Below are positions 1 to 12,687 of a stretch of 64,000 nt of DNA, one piece after another. Source of the DNA: Numida meleagris (taxonomy: Eukaryota > Chordata > Aves > Galliformes > Numididae); contig NC_034414.1 of assembly GCF_002078875.1 (NCBI RefSeq), forward strand, positions 8,355,993 through 8,419,992, given 5' to 3'. Each line of letters starts with the position of its first letter. The stretch's first letter is position 1. Position numbers and translations under genes: made by a program. The notes below the pieces were generated by a model. That model was not told the origin of the DNA, ran no database searches, and worked only from the letters and a program-made list of their open reading frames with translations.

Positions 1-2948
1 AGATTTGAAGTCATTTATTGAAATAGAAAAAATATTAAGGGAAAATTCAGAACGGTTGGGTTCACTAGGTGGGACGTTTTTGCAGCAAATTATTCAGTAT
101 TTGTGGAAGAAACTACTAATTTGGGTTTTGTACTTTGTAGATTCATAGGCTGGTGTATTTTGGTTTCAAAGTAGAAAATGTGTATTTGTTGTTGCTCAAC
201 TCAACCACTGGATTGGTCAACACCACGTTACATTCACATCTGTTTGACTTAGGAAAGTTGTGATGGTTGTTAAGGCTGCCTATATAGCACCAACATTTTG
301 TTACGTGCATGCTTGACTGGTGTTTGTATACTGATATGACTGACAAACCAAGATGCACGCATAAATTACATTTAGGACATGATTTGTAGATTCTTACCAA
401 GTACTTATTTTATATGAAAAATTATTTGCAAACTGCAGAAACTGGTATGTAATTTGCTTTCCTGAATTTTGCTGGCAATGAAGCTTTAGGCTGAGAGGAG
501 TTGCTGTCTGTATAAGCTCGGCTCTTTCTGTGGCCCATTTGCGTAATTCAATTTAACTCAGATGTATCTAGCCCTTCTGTGATTGATGTCCAGGGGCATC
601 TTTGAAGAGCCATCAGTTTAGCTGGCAAGAGTTTATTCTGCAGTGGCATTATTGCTTTGCAGTGCAGATACCTATTTTAAAAAAGCTGTGATATCAGTAA
701 GTCCTCAAGCTAAAAATTCTGAGAATAAATTTAAGTAGCTTGTGTTAAAGGCTGCTGTATTTCAAAGGAAAGCTTGGCTTCTAGAAATGAACTTTTAGCT
801 TAGTTAATGGCTAACGTAGCCCAATTTGATGTGTAGATTGAGACTCCTTCCACGCTTCAGCGTTGCTTCTTATAGTTACTTGTAAAGGCATCTTCTACAA
901 GATTCCTGATGTCCTCCTACCTCTATTTACATTGTGAAGATTCTGAAAAATGTGTTTTCCCGATGCTGAAAGAACTCACTATTTTATCTTTTTAATCCAG
1001 CGATTATTTTTTCTTACCAATTCTTCTCTCATATTTATTTTCTCTTAATATATCTTCTTTCTCTTCCATTTTAGCATTGGTACGCTTGCTGATGATTATC
1101 CCCGTGTTATATCTGGAATATGTCAATGTGGCTAAAATTGCAGGCCATAGAAAGTCACACAATAGTGAAATAATTAAATTTCTGAGAACAAATACGGGCG
1201 TATTTAAAATAAAGATGCAGAGCTTTGTTCTTCTTGGAAGATAATTTTATTCATAGTTTTTTAAGCATATTAGTTTTTCAAATTGATAGTCTTCTTACCT
1301 ACTAGCTTCCAAACTCATGAAATTGCATTAAGTTGTAATAGACAATGTTTTTATCAGTGTTTACATAATTCCAAAAAATGCCATTGCTTTGTCGAATAAG
1401 CAGCTGAACTTCATCCCGTGGTGAAATGCATGCTTAGTATGATTTGGTGTTGACACCCAAGTTTCCTGGTTCCATAATTGATTTAGCATAGCGACAGCAT
1501 TCCATTGCACTGCCCTCAGCCTTCCTTTCTTTGAGTTAAATCCAAACTTGTCTTAGGCTCAAAGCGATATGTATTTTTTCTTTTGTTCTGTCTTTCCAGA
1601 TTTGCTAATATTCCTACAGCTGTCTAACACGAAGGTCTACTTTTCTCAGTAATTTTCAGGCAGTTCCATGTCTTTCATTTTCTCTGATAATTTTTGAAGA
1701 TCTAAAAGCAGAACCTCAAAGGTCCGTTCAAGTGATAACAGAAAGTCTGTGTTCATGCTTGCAGCAGTTGCGAGGCTTGCGGCATAGATTTTTAAGGTCC
1801 ATGGTCTCTGCCTGCACTCCCCACATGTAAAATGTTTGCTTTGTCTTGTGAAAGAATATTAAATTCTGGTGTGGTATCATACAGGAACTCACTGGTGTGC
1901 CTTCACTGTGGTCAACTGCTAGCTCTTCTCTCAGCTTTGTTTTTACTTTGCCATTTGTACCCCTAAGTCTTCTGACTGATCAGAAGTCTACTATATATGG
2001 TTCAGATTGCAAAAGTATAGTAACAACATAAGAATGTAATGATTAAACAGGAGATGGATTTAGGTACATTACAAGTGAATTTTTTTGTATTCATTAAGAG
2101 CTGTGCTATGACCAGTACTGCAGAACAAGAATGATAATCAGATTTTAACTACAGTAGTATTGAAGTGACAAATGGAAAGTGTCTCTTAGGTATTGAGAAA
2201 GAACACTCAAGAGACTCATCATCAATGTGCTAATGTTTTGTTAAGAATGAGTGTGTTCCTGGTGCACGTTCTAGGCCCCAAATAAGAGGCATGCCAGGCG
2301 GTTATGCATGCATGACAATTATCTGAATACAGCAGATGTGAAACTTAAAGGTATACTCCTATGAGGCAATTTTTTGTTCTAACTACCACTGTGTGTTAAT
2401 TGGTGGTATCCGTGTCTTCCCTGGATGTATAAAAATGCGTAGACCATCAGTAGCACCTGGAAATACTGATAACAAAAGCATTATTGTGTTTAAAATATGC
2501 TGGAGATTGGAGATAGAAAAATTCCGATTCATTCCGTTGTAGTTGAGATTGATGTCTTTAGGTGTAGATTTTTTTTTCACAGATCCTACTTGAAAAGTTG
2601 TGCTCCAGAACTCTCTAACACCTAGCAGACCCTTCATGTATGAATCAGTTGTATATTTACATTAAAAAAATAAGTGCGTTAACTCCTCTTGTAGTCTAAA
2701 TTACTTTTAGATAGCTGTATATATGTTAGAGAACAGTGTTATGGATCTGAATATTAAACGTATTCAATAACAATGATACTTTTCTTAATATTCCATCGAT
2801 ATTACTTGATATCCATTCTGAAAGTTTTAACCAAAGCTCTTGCCTGTTTTCTTGTTGGTGTATCCTGGGGCAGGCAGAGCCCAGCTCGTTTGCCATGGAA
2901 TAGACTGAGCCTTGAACAAGTGGAAGTTGGGGAATTGAGGAGATATTT
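1..2948. other. Unique AT-rich non-coding sequence, no gene recognised
   Basis: All six frames are broken by frequent stops, and the short open frames here (under 90 residues) show no motif or family I recognise. I see no CR1 tail, LTR or tRNA-like element. Base composition and the lack of exons fit intronic or intergenic vertebrate DNA. Confidence 0.6.
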
Positions 2949-3527
2949 TGTTGTGGTTTATCCCAGCAGGCAGCTCAGCGCTGCACTGCCATTTGCTCCC
3001 TCCCCCCTCCCAGTGGGATTGAGGAAACAACTAGAGAAAAAAAGTCAAGCTCATAGGTTGAGATAAAGATTATTTTCTTAGGAAAAAAAAGGAAGAGATA
3101 AATAATAGTAATGATAGTTGTGTGTATATATGTATATATTTAAAAAACAAATGATGCACAATGCAATTGCTCCCCAATCGCCAACCAATGCCCAGCCAGT
3201 CCCGGAGAAGCAGCAGCCCGCTCTGGCCAGCTCCCCCCGGATTTTTAGTTTTTTCACACAATGTCACATGGCATGGGATATCCCTTTGGCCCGTTTAGAT
3301 CAGCTGTCCTGGTTCTGTCCCTTCCCAGCTTCTTTTTGCCCCCCGTCCTCTTGCTGGCAGGACAGTATGAGAAGCTGAAATGTCCTTGGCTCTATGCTGC
3401 ACTGCTCAGCAACAACCAAAACAGCAGTGTGTGAACAACGTGGTTCTTGTCTTAAAGCGAAAACATAATATCATAGCAGACACTAGGAAGGAAAAATCAA
3501 CTCCATCCCAACCGAAACCTGGATACA
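2949..3527. mobile_element. Solo LTR-like element of an avian endogenous retrovirus, degraded
   Basis: The segment begins TGTTGTGGTTTATCCCAGC and ends GGATACA, so it has the TG...CA termini typical of an LTR. Inside are blocks I recall from a common avian LTR family: a C-rich stretch before 'agtgggat' near 3000, 'ggttgagataaag' near 3056, 'gggatatccctttggcc' near 3275, 'cagctgtcctggttctgtccc' near 3301, and 'cttggctctatgctgcactgctcagcaa' near 3388. It is richer in GC than its surroundings. No gag, pol or env sequence flanks it, so it looks like a solo LTR left by recombination between two LTRs. I could not find matching target-site duplications: TATTT precedes it and CTTGG follows. It is therefore either old or my ends are a few bases off. 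Orientation and exact family are not assigned. The open frames of 97 and 86 codons that overlap it appear to be chance. Confidence 0.65.
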
Positions 3528-4819
3528 CTTGGCTTAGTTTATAAAGTCCTTTTACATGGGATGAAGTTGCGATCTGTCTTTTCTTTACTCAGAGGTGATC
3601 AGACATGTTTTCTGCCGGAGAGTATATACTCTGTTTGAAAATCCCCCGGGACATTATGTATGCGCATGGTAAAGAAGGTATGCTACCTAGCAGATCGTAT
3701 TGTGCAGGAGAGTTTTTGGCTTTTTCTTTCATGCTTTTTGCTTGCATGCCTCCTGAGACATTCAGACCAATGAGAGCCAAGGATGCCATAGCCTTTCTGT
3801 TCTTTGTGTTTTTTAATCAATTAGTTAAGTTGCTTGAAACACTTCCATGGTTTCAGGTAAATGACCAGTTACACTAGTCTTAGCAAAATTAACTAAAACC
3901 TTTCAAAGTTTATATTTCATAACTCTTGCGTTTCAGTCAACAGAGTAAATAACAGATCTTGGAAGGAAAAAACGTGTTTTTTTCCTACTGTAAATTTAGT
4001 AGGGTCCACTTCCTCATTATTCTTGGTCAGCTAGTGTGAACACAGTCTTCTGCATCTGTGTGTCTTTTTTTGGAAACTTCTACACAGGAAGCATAATTTC
4101 TCTCTGTCCTAATTCCCTTCTCATTCTAAATGCAATGGGAACATTTGCAAAGAGTAAATCTTTTCAGTGTATTGACAAAGCTGCTTCTGTAATTGTGTTA
4201 GCTGAACCAGACAACGAGGCTGAAGTCCTTCATAAATTAGGGTTTATATAACTCTAACCCAGTTCCTAGCTAAGCCTTGCAGACTGAGCCGGAATAGTGA
4301 GCACAGGTTATTCATGTGCCTTGCTGCGTTCTAAAATGTGGCCTGGTGGTCTAAGTTTGTTATTTTTCAGCTCGCTTTTACCAGTTCAGTTCTGCGCTGC
4401 TTTACAGTCATTTTCTTGTGACAGTATCACCTGCAGGAAAAGACTCAGTCATACGTATGAGGGAGGCCTAGAGGAGTACAGTGTCTGCTGCTGGAGCAGT
4501 TTAGTTCTTGTTCTGCTTTCAGAAGTTCTGCCTGAGTAGATCAGAACTGATATGGAAATTCTAGTATGTTCATATATGTATTTTATTTTTTTAATCTGTG
4601 AAATCAGATTAGCGGCTAACAAAGCAGTGGCAATGCAGTGTGAGTAATGGCAGAAGAATCCTATTTATTAGCGAGTAGACAGATCATCTGAATTAAACTT
4701 AAAAGGAAATTCTGGATTAACCCAGCCTAGTCAAGTAGGATACATGGGTGAAATAGGAGTAGGAGGGACATGTTTGTAATACTTGCATGTGTGACCTTAT
4801 AATGTTCTTTTTGAAGTTA
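3528..4819. other. Unique sequence between LTR and CR1, no gene recognised
   Basis: It carries open frames of 90, 71 and 80 codons (3605-3877, 4036-4251, 4297-4539). None has a recognisable domain, conserved start context or paired splice sites. I see no repeat family here. Confidence 0.55.
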
Positions 4820-5650
4820 CAGAATTGTAGGGGTTGGAAGGGACCTCTAGTGATCACTGAGTCCAAAATCCCATTCTCCCCCCCTCCCCCCAAGAAGATT
4901 CCCTACAGTAGGTCACACAGGTGTCCAGATGGATCTTGAATATCTCCAGAAAAGGAGACTCCACAAACCATCTGGACAACCTATTCCAGTGCTCCATCAC
5001 TCTCAAAATAAAGAAGTTCTTCCTTCTGTTTGTATGGATCTTACTGTGTTCCAGTTTCTTCCTGTTGCCCCTTATTCTACTGTTGCTTGCCACCAAAAAG
5101 AGTCTGCCCCCATCGGCTTGACTCGCATACTTTAGATGCTTATAAAGTTCTGAGATCCCCTCTCAGCCTCCTCTTCTCCAGACTGAAGAGCCCCAGGTCT
5201 CTCAGCCTTTCCTTGTACGAGATATGCTCCAGGCCCTTAATCATCTTTGTTGCTTTCTGCTGGACTCCTTCTAGGAGATTGCTGTCTTTTGAACTGGGGA
5301 GCCCAGAACTGGACGCAGTATTCCAGATGTGGCCTCACCAGGGCAGAATAGAGGGGAAGAATTACCCCCCTCCACTCGCTGGCCATGTTCTTTTTAATGC
5401 ATCCCGGGATTCCATTGGCCCTCTTGGCCAAAAGGACGCACTGCTGGCTCACAGCCAACCTGTTGTCCACCAGGGTGCCCAAGTCCTTCTCTGCAGAGCT
5501 CCTCTCCAGCAGGTGAGCCCCTAACCTGTACTGATGGACACGGTTATTCCTTCCCAGGTGCAGGACTCTACACTTGCTGTTGTTGAACCTCAGCAGGTTC
5601 CTCTCTGCCCAGCTCTCCAGTCTGTCCAGGTCTTGCTGAATAACCTGGGA
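4820..5650 (-). mobile_element. CR1 LINE fragment, 5'-truncated, with RT C-terminal coding remnant
   Basis: Read on the minus strand, this is the 3' part of a CR1 retrotransposon. Its 3' end at 4820 reads 'cagaattgtaggggttgg', the reverse complement of the usual CR1 terminus. The minus-strand frame 5237-5680 gives 147 residues with hallmark CR1 ORF2 stretches: DLDRLESWAERN, NNSKCRVLHLG, KDLGTLVDNRLAVSQQC and [15 protein letters not shown]. These come from the reverse transcriptase after its catalytic FxDD motif, through the thumb/C-terminal region. Coding then decays towards the 3' end; a further frame with RVMEHWNRLSRWFVESPF lies at 4854-5096. The 5' end is set by where similarity stops, near the QQDLDRLE residues. 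It lacks the endonuclease, the catalytic motif and ORF1, as expected for CR1 5' truncation. It cannot move by itself. The longest plus-strand open frame in the window (5030-5524) is antisense to this copy and is not a gene. Confidence 0.92.
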
Positions 5651-8467
5651 AGTTCTGTTGTATAACACTTGACAGCTCATGGCTCAAACAGATGAGCATG
5701 AGAAAATGGCTGCTATCACGTAGGGGCAACTGGGATTCTATTTACAATATACAATTATTTAAGTGCCAAGGCTTGGAACCTGTATTGTTCCCCAGTGTTA
5801 CCGAAGCTCTGTGTTTGTTCAGGACAGGAATGAAGGCAGGGCATCACATCCTGCCCTCTCAGGATGAGACAGGAGAGCATTGTTACCAAACAAATCAACT
5901 CCTGTATTATTTAAAAAATATTGATAGGAAAAAAAAGGAGTGGAGTGAGTAGACAAAGAGATGAAAATTTGTTTGTTCTTCTTTAACTTTAGTAGCAATG
6001 AGTGAATGCACAACGAACTTGAAAGGCAACCATTATTAGACCAATGTTTAGAAACAAAACAAAGCCAGTAACAAACAAAAAAGTTCCCTTCAACCTGTAT
6101 CCTGAGTGTACTGAAACTCTGGAGTAGTTTTTCAATTCACCTGGATCCCTACTTTTCTTTCCAAAATACCATTGTAATAGCATGTTCCTGACTTAACCAG
6201 AATTATCCAAAGTCAGATGTACAGTGAATGAAATACCCAGCAGCAGTTATTAGAAAAGAGGGATAGGTTTAATGATATGGATGTCTCAATCGGAGTGAAA
6301 AACTGTACAGTTTGTTGTATAAATAACACAAGTTTAATGCTTGGTGAAGGTATTAAAAAAAGTGGAAGAGTGTAAGGAAAGAAAAAGTTTGATAAAACCA
6401 CTTTTTTTTGTAAGCGGTGTTTTTCAGATTCTCAGGACAGAAAAGATTAATTGGAAAAGTCAAACTGTTATGCTGGGGTGTTGTCTACTGCAGTTGAAGA
6501 GATGTGAATCTTTCTAGATACGTTGAGTATAAGTATGTAGGTGTGTTTAAATTGATCCTCGAGACGTATATAAGATTTTCTCAGAAATCATTAGAAGTTC
6601 TGTGAAATCACATGAGATTCTCATGAGAGTTAAGCTGTCAAGTGCCAGGCAGCATGTAGTGTCAGGATACTGCTCTGAAAGAAAATGCAGTAGAAAGTTC
6701 TATCTGGCATCTCGAATGAGTTAATCATATGGCAACTGGATTTGCATTTTGAGGAGGATGCTGATGATACTTTTTGTGGTCCGTATTAACAAAATATTAG
6801 GAAACATACTCCAAGTTTTACAGGCAGGATAAGTAGAATGTTTTTTTAATAAGCAATAAAATTATATATTCTAATGAATTTTTCTGTTATCATTATGACT
6901 TACTGGAATGCTGACTTCCTCAGATTTTGAGTTAATTAAAAATATGCTGCTAGAATATTTCCCAAAGATCCACAGTAGTGGTAGGTAAAATACAGCTAAT
7001 CTTTGACAGTGCTGAGGAAAACAAGTCAATCCTTGTTTTCAGTGTCACTGGACACTGACAGCAGCATGTCTGAATTAATATACAGTGCTTCAGCTGCATT
7101 CCGTAAGCCTGATAGTTTCTCCTTACTGTTTTGACTGAGAATATTGATTTCCACATTCAGCCTTTTCTCCACATGCTGTTGATCGCACTGCTAATCAAAT
7201 GTGATGGTGTGAAAAAATGCGCTGGGGCTTTTCTTTAAGTTTTCTTGGGGCTTTTTTAAAATTATTTTTATTTATATTTTTTTTTACCTCTTGGCCTTTT
7301 GACTACAAAAAGGACTGCTTGTTGCACTGCAGTTTTGCTTCACTTTTCCTCACTTTATGCACACACATGTAGTATATCATATATAAATACGTACAAATAT
7401 TTATATATAATGCAACTTCTCACATATTTCCTCATTTTTTTCATTTATAGATCTATAATGTGTCTATGAATAGTGATGTCTCTTATGTATCTTTGCTCTG
7501 ACTTGCTTTTTAGAGATTACAGCAAAATTAACTTCTATATGAAGTATTTTCCTGTAATATTTTACTCTATAGTGTGTTACCTGCTGGGAAATGATAATGA
7601 AAATTCATAAGTTCTTAGCTCAATTCCGTATCTTTCTGAAGGAATATTTTCTTCATTGCTTTGGAAAAATAAGTCTGGCAAGGTTGGTATACACTTCTGA
7701 CATGACACCTGAAAGCAAATAATTTTCCTGTGGTAAGTGAAGTATCTCCTAATTGCTGCATTACTTCAGCTCAGTCAGGGTTCTGAATGCCCACATCCAG
7801 ATAAAATAAAAAACTTGCAGTGGGTATTAAAAAAAAAAAAAAAAAAAAGAGAGAGAGGCAGCCCTCACTTGAAAAAATATCTTCATGCTTCTTATTAAGA
7901 GCTCCCTTTTTTGTATTTATGGCCAGGATATGTTGGCATTAAGAAAGGGATTATGTAACAGAATAATTATTTAAAGAGGAACTTGCTGTTGGGTATGACA
8001 CCCTTTATTCCTGCCTATTCTTTTCATTGACTGTATTTTCTATGTTTAGAAACAAGACAAACAAAAACGCTATGGAGACAGATCTGAAAATATGTTTCTA
8101 GTCTGTTTTGGCCACGTTTCCTTTTTCCAAGTGCTGTTTCCTTACAGTAATGGATTTAGTCCAGTCTGCCGAAGTACTGGATTGCAATTTTAAATTTATT
8201 CCTCCAGATATTTAGTGCTAAGAAGTAAATTCTCATATATTCAGCAATATATCTTATATATATCAAGGCTCAGAAATAAGACTTAGGCAGTGATGTATCT
8301 AACCAACTATTATTCTTTCAGTAATCATCAGCATAACCGGTAACAGTCAGTTCAGAAGTTGGCACTACAGAAGTTGACAAGTATTTATCACCTTTTCCTG
8401 GGATGCAGTTCCCGTTTCTGTCTGTAGATCCATTGGATCTGGTGTTTCATTCCTGTGGCAGCAATCA
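5651..8467. other. Unique AT-rich non-coding sequence with poly-A tract
   Basis: No gene or interspersed repeat was recognised. Stop codons are dense in all frames. It includes AT-dinucleotide-rich sequence near 7370-7415 and the A20 tract at 7829-7848, which are listed separately. Confidence 0.55.
7805..7857 (+). repeat. A20 tract preceded by AATAAA, followed by (GA)n
   Basis: AATAAA at 7805-7810 lies 18 bases before an uninterrupted run of 20 A (7829-7848), which runs into GAGAGAGAG. The arrangement resembles the 3' end of a polyadenylated transcript inserted into the genome, but it may equally be a simple A-rich microsatellite. I found no recognisable coding sequence upstream. Confidence 0.6.
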
Positions 8468-8910
8468 GATGACAACAGAGGGCTGGAGCACCTACCCTGT
8501 GAGGACAGGTTGAGAGAACTGGGGCTCTTCAGCCTGGAGAAGAGAAGGCTCTGGGGGCACCTTAAAGTGGCCTTCCTTCCAGTACCTGAAGGGGCCTACA
8601 GGAAAGCTGGGGAGGGACTTTTCATAAGGGCAGGTAGCAACAGGACAAGGGGAAATGGCTTTAAACTGGAAGAGGGTAGATTTGGATGAGATATTAGGAA
8701 GAAATTCTTTACTGTGAGGGTGGTGAGACACTGGAACAGGTTGCCCAGAGTGGTTGTGGATGCCCCCTCCCTTCAGGCATTCAAGGCCAGGCTGGATGGG
8801 GCTTTGACCAACCTGGTCTAGTGGGAGGTGTCCCCGCCTATAGCATAGAGATTTAAACTAGGTGATCTTATAGGTCCCTTCCAACCCAAACCATTCTATG
8901 ATTCTATGAT
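8468..8910 (+). mobile_element. CR1 LINE 3' fragment, plus strand
   Basis: It starts near 'agagggctggagcacc' and continues through the usual CR1 order: 'ttcagcctggagaagagaagg', 'aacaggacaaggggaaatgg', 'cactggaacaggttgcccag', 'ttcaaggccaggctggatgg' and 'ccttccaacccaaacc'. It ends in two ATTCTATG repeats at 8893-8910. It holds only the last part of ORF2 and the 3' UTR, and is not coding-competent. From 8634 to 8849 it matches the reverse complement of 36233-36448 with no difference I could see, although the copies differ clearly on either side. A minus-strand 79-codon frame here is antisense to CR1 and has no meaning as a protein. Confidence 0.95.
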
Positions 8911-11900
8911 GTTGTAGCTGAGATGCGTTGATACATGTCCAAAAGCTGAATACTTTGGCCATATGCATTTTTTTTTTTGCATTGGAGGAGCTGTGACACA
9001 AACACCTGGACCACTATAGGAGATCTTGATGATGAAATTAGAAGCTAAGGGAAGTTATTTTCTTTTAATATTTTAGAATATTAAAATATGTTAAATAATT
9101 GCTTAAGAATACGTTGTAGACAACAGACAAGTCTTAAAATTGCCTGATTCTAATATAGTCATTCTCCTGCCTGAGTTCTATGATCTATGAGTTCCTATTA
9201 TCAGTTTTTAATTTTGAATGGAAGAGGTTGAAATCAGCTGTAAAAGTAAATGTGTGATTTTTAAATTTCCTCACAGGTTTGTTATATTCTAGATTAAAGT
9301 GCCTACTTAAGTATTATCATAATGGCTGTGTAAAATACACTATTTTCTGTGCATCCATCTATAGGACAAATATTCGTAAGTTTATGACTCATAAAACGGG
9401 TACAGGTCCATTACAGAAAAGTGCATTTTGCTAGTCAAGTGGTGTATAAATGCCAAGAGATTCTTTGTTTCTCTCTATACGTTTTTGTCAAGGGTATGAC
9501 ATCCTGTCAGATCACTGGATTACTGTGACTGGTGACAGACTAGACTAGCTGTATAATGTTTGACAAGCAATGCATTTCAGTTATTAGACTTTTCATTATG
9601 TTTCATCAGTGTGAGGTTTGCTGCGTGGCATGAGAGCAGCAGAAATCACTAGTGTGAAATGGGAACTTTTCTCAGCTCATGCACATGGTAAGTACCTATA
9701 TCAGGTGTAACGTAATACAGTGTGAATTCAGCTCCTTGCTGCAATACATTTCAGGTGCTCTGACTTTCATCTAAGATACTCAACTTCTGAATTAGAGGTC
9801 ATATGGGAGCCTATTGTTTCCTTGTCCTCACCCCCTATTCAGCACACAAGAGAAGCTGTATTGTGAAAGAGAAGGCTGTTCAGTGAAATACGTGAGAATT
9901 TTTTAACTGTTCATTAATTCTGGCAGTCTGTGCTTGCTTAGGACATCTATCCCAAGTTTCTACCAAAGGAAATCTGTGGAAGTACTTTGTCTGAGGTTTC
10001 AAAAGTAAGTTTAAGTTACAAGTTAGGGAAGCTTGGGGAATGTTCTGCTCACTTCATTATTTGAAGGTATGCTAAAAATGCTGTGTGTTGTAGAGGAAGA
10101 TATACTAACTTCTTCGCCACTAGAGAGAAACAAGCCATTTATGAAACCAGAATAGGAGTGAACAAAAATAGTAGTACATCACGTTTGGGAGACAAATTAG
10201 AGTCTTGTAAGCCATATTATTTCAGACCTTAGATGCTAGAGAATTTGAGAACGGTTTTCTGAGGGATCTTCTCCAAAAGATTACTTGTATGCAAATCTCA
10301 GAGTTTAGAAAGGGGAAAGATGATCTTTTTGTTCTCTTTGAACCGAACTTAGGATTTAATTCCCCTCTGTTGTACAACTCTTGCTGTACCTAAAGGACAG
10401 GGTCTGCAACACCAATTTCAGCAATATTTTGTAAGGTTAAATTAACTTTAAGCTGTTGGAAGTTACCTCTGTTTGACAGAATTTAGGTGATCCACACGGA
10501 TGGGATTTGAAGAATATTAAGGCCCAGAAACTTCATCAAATTTTGAAAATATTCTTAAGGCAAGCTGTGCAGAAATGTGAAAGCTGTATGAGACAGCAGT
10601 GTTCAGTTGTAAGTCAAGTGTAGAGCTAATGTGAACGGGTGCAATTTCACAAACAGATGAAATTATGTCATTCCATAATTTCTGGACTGTTATATGAGGA
10701 TTTGAGCACTTTGGAACACCTCTTACTTTCTAAGGCTATCAGCAAAGCAGTACATATGCTGCATGGACAGTTTTATCAAAGCGGCTGTGTAGAAGGGTGT
10801 GTTATTTTGACTTCTCAATATATTGTGATGGAAACTAAGATATGCGGCAACAACATGGTTTTTTACACTGAAAACACTGTTTTTCTGTGATATGCTCTTT
10901 GAAGCGTATTTGTGTTTCTCCATTCAGTTATACTCGATCATTTTGATCAGAGAAGAAAACTGTTTTAAGTTTTATACTCATGTCTTGAGATGTTAGTGTG
11001 CTGAAGCAAACTAAAATCTGAGGTGTGAGGTTCTACGTTGTAGAATCACGCTGGAGAGCCACTTCTAAAGCTGTGCTGCAGCTTAGCTGCGGTATCAGTT
11101 CTGAGTGATATTTTGTACAAGTTTCGCTAACAGGCAATAGAAATGCACTTCACTGATCTCATTTAAAAAATTTCAGAAATCATTTGGTTGGTTCTTTATT
11201 TTTTTTTTTTTTGGTCACTAGTATAATGCTTGTGTCATTGAAATCTGACCTGTGCCTATTCACGTTTTGCTCAAAGGAGCTATAATTCAAATAAATTTTA
11301 AATACTGTATTTTTCTTTATATTACTAATGTTAGCCTTGATAGTTGAGGGTAGCATGCAAAAGAAGGTGACTCACTCCTTGGTGTGGTTTTCTTGATGAC
11401 ATTTCATATTATATAAAAAATGATTTGCTGTTATTATCTCAGTGACTCTTGAACATTTCTATGTACTCTGAATTTTTCCCAGTCAGAACTGTGTATCTCA
11501 AATATCTCTAAAGATTAGGAATGTAGAGTAAATGGAGTTAAGCTGCACTCTCTCTTAGATGTTAGACTTTTATTTCAAATGGCTTTTTTATGGCTACGAT
11601 TTTAATTAATCTTTTGCTTTTCAGAATTGCATTTCTTTGCACATTCTTTTCGTATAACCTACTCTCTTCTGGAAAGAATAGACATACATTTGCCAAAAAG
11701 AAGAGCAGCCAAAAAACTAAATAAATCAATAAATCAGATTTTTCTTATTTTTTTTTCCCCCATGAGATTTTACTAGGTGAGATGATAAACCTGTATATGC
11801 CTAACAGGTTTCCTGTGGAGAAGACACTTAGCCTCCTGGAGTTTTTGCTGCGTAATGCACTTCTACATATTTTATCTAAATGTACATTCAGTTTTACAAA

Positions 11901-12370
11901 AGATAGCAAAAAAGCTGAAGTATTAGTTTCACTGAGAAGCCAATGATGTCTGCAGGAGAGTGCTGGTGATGTTATTTAGTTAGCCTTAGGCTATTACTAA
12001 TAACATACTATTCTTCATTCCTAGAAGAAGTTTGGAAGCCTCACTGCATGAAGTGTTTAATCCTGGGGCCAATAGGTTGCAGTGCTGGCTTTTGCTTTCA
12101 GAGATAGTGTCTCACTGTTCTTGTTTTGATGCCATATTTTTTTCTTATCCTGCATACTGGGGATCTGTATGGTAACCTGTGAAGGAAGACTAGGTTAACT
12201 GTTCATCTGCAGTTTTATGAACTTTAGAGAATAGAATATCACAATTCTTTGAAAAAGCAAAAATTATCGTGGCATTCTGGTGCCTGTCATTTGATATTCC
12301 AAGTGAAATACAAGAAATGATGGAAAATATTTAACATTGGAAAGCATACAAACCTATATTTTGAATACAC
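8911..12370. other. Unique sequence with T-runs, no gene recognised
   Basis: It contains an 11-base T-run at 8968-8978 and a 14-base T-run at 11199-11212. Open frames of 83 and 66 codons around 10.6-10.9 kb overlap on opposite strands and match nothing I know. No CR1 or LTR sequence was seen. Confidence 0.55.
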
Positions 12371-12687
12371 AGACAGTAGGACTGAGTGGACTCTCAGCGA
12401 GTTTGTGGATGACACCAAAGTAAGTGACACAGCTTATAGATGGAAGGAAGGGAGGCTGTCCGAAGAGTGTGGACAAGCTTGAGAGGTGGGCTGACGTGAA
12501 CCCCATGAAGTTCAGCAAGGCCAAGTACAAGGTCCTGCAATCTCAAACATCAGTACAGACTGGAGAATGAATGGATGGAAATTCGGGCAATTTGGCTTAG
12601 TGAGAGATGTCCCTGCCCGTGGCAGAGGGGTTGGAACTTGGATGGTCTTTAAGGTCCCTTCCAACCCAAACCATTCTGTGATTCTGC
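12371..12687 (+). mobile_element. CR1 LINE fragment with RT catalytic motif and a large internal deletion
   Basis: The 5' part encodes SEFVDDTKVS at about 12396-12425, the degraded equivalent of the CR1 reverse transcriptase catalytic box (F-A-D-D in intact copies). It is followed by 'gacaagcttgagaggtggg' and 'ttcagcaaggccaagtacaa', normal for CR1. Near 12580-12590 the sequence jumps from the 'cagtacagactgg...gaatgga' part straight to the 3' UTR ('tggcttagtgagagatgtcc', 'ggcagaggggttggaact') and ends at 'ccattctgtgattctg'. By comparison with the order in the other copies here, roughly half a kilobase of the C-terminal coding sequence is missing. The copy is old and non-functional. Confidence 0.88.

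Noticed and set aside
2773..3066. 97-codon plus-strand frame
   Set aside because: It runs from unique DNA into the LTR-like element, with no known domain or start context.
5030..5524. Plus-strand open frame of 164 codons, the longest in the window
   Set aside because: It is exactly antisense to the CR1 reverse transcriptase remnant on the minus strand, so its openness comes from the element.
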